A stretch of DNA of 15,603 bases, from contig JBBRGG010000059.1 in NCBI GenBank assembly GCA_038240875.1, positions 1 to 15,603 on the forward strand, given 5' to 3'. Of the stretch, positions 14,275 to 15,603 are shown piece by piece. Every line of letters begins with the position of its first letter. Position 1 is the stretch's first letter. This DNA comes from JBBRGG01 sp038240875 (GTDB lineage: Bacteria; Planctomycetota; Phycisphaerae; Phycisphaerales; UBA1924). The notes below the pieces were generated by a model. That model searched no databases, was not told the DNA's origin, and saw nothing but the letters and a program-made list of their open reading frames with translations. The translations under genes and the position numbers were made by a program.

Positions 14275-15273
14275 TTATGGAGTAACCACAGAAATCGGCG
14301 TACTTGAGGCTGGCGGGGTTGGAACAAGTTTGGATGGAACGAGCTTTGCCGGTCCACTACCACTTTCGTTCAAGGCTTCAACAACCGGAGCCTTGACCGG
14401 ATCTTCAACCGGGCCTGCATCCTTCGAGGTTTCCTTGGCTGTAGAGTCCGCTGTTGCGTTCTTTGGTGATTCCATCTTCTCCGACATGGCTTGCTCGACT
14501 TTACGCGCGGTCTCTTGGTCGAGGAACATGAAACCCGCAAGGCTGGACCACGCCGCACCCATCAGCCCGATGCCGATGGCGGCACACGCAAAGCCCCAGC
14601 GCCGCTGCGCACGAGCCGAAACCGTCAAGCCCCACGTAATTGCGCTCGTCCACAACCCATTGGCAAAGTGGAAGACCGAGGACGAAACGCCAATGAAGTA
14701 AAAGGCGGAAACCAGCACGCCTAGCAACGTCCAGCCGTCCTTGGAACCTTGCAAAGCAGCCGCCATGGTCGAAGCGGCAAAATCCGCCGACCACTTCGTG
14801 CCGCCTGGGATCATGAACGTCCAACCCCAACGTAGCGTAGCGACGTGATAGAAGATATAAAAAATCGCGATGTACCCGGTGATGCGCTGCATGCGATAGC
14901 GCCAATTGTCGCCATAGGTGTACCGGAGCGTGTTGCTCTTGCCTGAGCGGGCGTAGATGACCCCGAGAACGGAGTGAAACAGGATCGACACCCAGAGAAC
15001 TATCTCAATCAAGAGCAAGTGCGGGATCTGATCGTTGATCCAGACCACTTCTTTGACGAAATACGCGACGCCACCTTCAACAATGGTGGACTCGGGCTTC
15101 TCGCCACGTAGGGCAAACTTTCCCCAGGTAATCGATGAGTTGGTCGTAAGGTGCGCGACAAGAAATACGCCGATGGGAACTAGGCCCGTCAGCGAATGAA
15201 GCCGCCGAAGAAGAAAGTGGTTCCGGTCCATGAACCCCATCGGTGCGACGGCGGATGTGCTGTTATCTTCCAT
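14275..15273 (-). CDS. sdhC: Succinate dehydrogenase cytochrome b subunit (diheme b558 type) with C-terminal extension
   Basis: The membrane anchor of the complex, 332 residues. Five membrane segments are visible at about 25-43, 84-106, 130-152, 183-208 and 227-250. Histidines at 41, 100, 143 and 202 sit in successive helices and are the likely ligands of two b hemes, as in the Bacillus-type SdhC. H26 and H85 are additional candidates. The anchor probably hosts menaquinone reduction, although the quinone type cannot be proved here. After the last helix a tail of about 80 residues (252-332) follows: a short charged helix (ETARKVEQAMSEKMES), then a Lys/Thr/Asp/Pro-rich disordered region. Such a tail is not part of the usual fold of about 200-250 residues. 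Start: ATG at 15273, or TTG at 15279, which has a GAGGG site eight bases upstream; the choice changes two residues. It is the first gene of the operon, and the preceding 250 bases should contain the promoter. Confidence 0.92.
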   Translation of the reverse strand: MEDNSTSAVAPMGFMDRNHFLLRRLHSLTGLVPIGVFLVAHLTTNSSITWGKFALRGEKPESTIVEGGVAYFVKEVVWINDQIPHLLLIEIVLWVSILFHSVLGVIYARSGKSNTLRYTYGDNWRYRMQRITGYIAIFYIFYHVATLRWGWTFMIPGGTKWSADFAASTMAAALQGSKDGWTLLGVLVSAFYFIGVSSSVFHFANGLWTSAITWGLTVSARAQRRWGFACAAIGIGLMGAAWSSLAGFMFLDQETARKVEQAMSEKMESPKNATADSTAKETSKDAGPVEDPVKAPVVEALNESGSGPAKLVPSKLVPTPPASSTPISVVTP

Positions 15274-15465
15274 AGACAAGGCCTATTCCCTCTCATCATG
15301 CGTTCGCATTGCGTACACCATGTGTGCGCCACGCAGTTCAACAATCCTCTGGCAAGGCATACCTTTGGTCGCACGCCGCCATACATGTGCATCGGGCAAT
15401 CGACGGGTTCACGATACTTAAACTGTTCGATGCTACTGATGCTGTTTAACTTCACCAAAAGACAT

Positions 15466-15500
15466 TTAGTTTGGTTTATTCAATTAGGTCATTAAACTAA
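15466..15500. repeat. AT-rich inverted repeat between the edge gene and sdhC
   Basis: TTAGTTT (15466-15472) pairs with AAACTAA (15494-15500) around a 21-base loop. It lies just downstream of the Gly/Met-rich gene and upstream of sdhC. The AT content and long loop make it a poor terminator. It may be an operator or chance. Confidence 0.25.
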
Positions 15501-15526
15501 GTCGATCACTGATTCCTAGCACACAT

Positions 15527-15603
15527 TCACCGACCGAAGCTAGGTCCGCCCATGCCGCCCATACCTGGCCCCCCGCCCATTCCCCCGCCCATTCCCCCGC
15601 CCA
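15527..15603 (-). CDS. C-terminus of a Gly/Met-rich protein, possibly GroEL (partial)
   Basis: Only the last 24-25 codons are inside the window. They read as Gly-Gly-Gly-Met repeats, then GPGMGGMGGPSFGR and a stop at 15529-15527. GGM-rich tails are known from GroEL-type chaperonins and also occur in some other proteins such as Ffh. The identity is therefore a weak inference from the tail alone. The gene points the same way as sdhC and ends about 250 bases upstream of it. Confidence 0.55.
   Translation of the reverse strand, partial: GGGMGGGMGGGPGMGGMGGPSFGR

Noticed and set aside
15189..15495. Open frames on both strands in the sdhC upstream region
   Set aside because: They overlap the sdhC N-terminus in other frames, show no motif, and occupy the likely promoter region.

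Overview
The window reads as chromosomal sequence from a Gram-negative, flagellated or chemotactic bacterium, most likely a planctomycete of the class Phycisphaerae. This placement is an inference. It rests on a membrane protein with an N-terminal CxxCGYDL...CPxCG zinc ribbon of a style common in that group, on the three-subunit diheme type of succinate dehydrogenase, on several genes without a clear Shine-Dalgarno site, and on several lineage-specific proteins that I cannot assign to a family. No rRNA, tRNA, CRISPR array, insertion sequence or phage gene is visible.

Left part (1-5300): the first 73 bases are an almost pure G/C tract that looks like a low-quality contig end. Then come a FapA/DUF342 protein (+), about 740 bases without a convincing gene but rich in long inverted repeats, a methyl-accepting chemotaxis protein with a C-terminal PilZ domain (-), and a small stand-alone PilZ protein (-). 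These three genes suggest a link to surface behaviour, motility or cyclic di-GMP.

Middle part (5650-10500): a zinc-ribbon/multi-pass membrane protein (+) and an MFS exporter of the MFS_3/EntS type (+) are separated by a decaying 16-bp tandem repeat. They are followed by a small, very hydrophilic protein with a perfect AGGAGG ribosome binding site (+). Converging on it is a long unrecognised protein (-) whose last 145 residues or so are a Lys/Ala/Pro/Thr-rich, histone H1-like tail containing six PT(A/T)K repeats.

Right part (10619-15273, all -): a succinate dehydrogenase/fumarate reductase operon in the order sdhC, sdhA, extra gene, sdhB. The extra gene encodes a nucleotidyltransferase-like (AbiEii-like) protein. 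It lies between the flavoprotein and iron-sulfur genes, shares an ATGA stop/start overlap with sdhB, and starts at or within 15 bases of the sdhA stop. Its presumed first catalytic aspartate is asparagine. This is the most unusual arrangement in the window. At the right edge the Gly/Met-rich C-terminus of another minus-strand protein, possibly a GroEL-type chaperonin, enters the window.

The SDH subunits together would oxidise succinate to fumarate at the membrane and pass electrons to quinone. The chemotaxis/PilZ/FapA group would act in signalling. The remaining genes have no obvious shared pathway.
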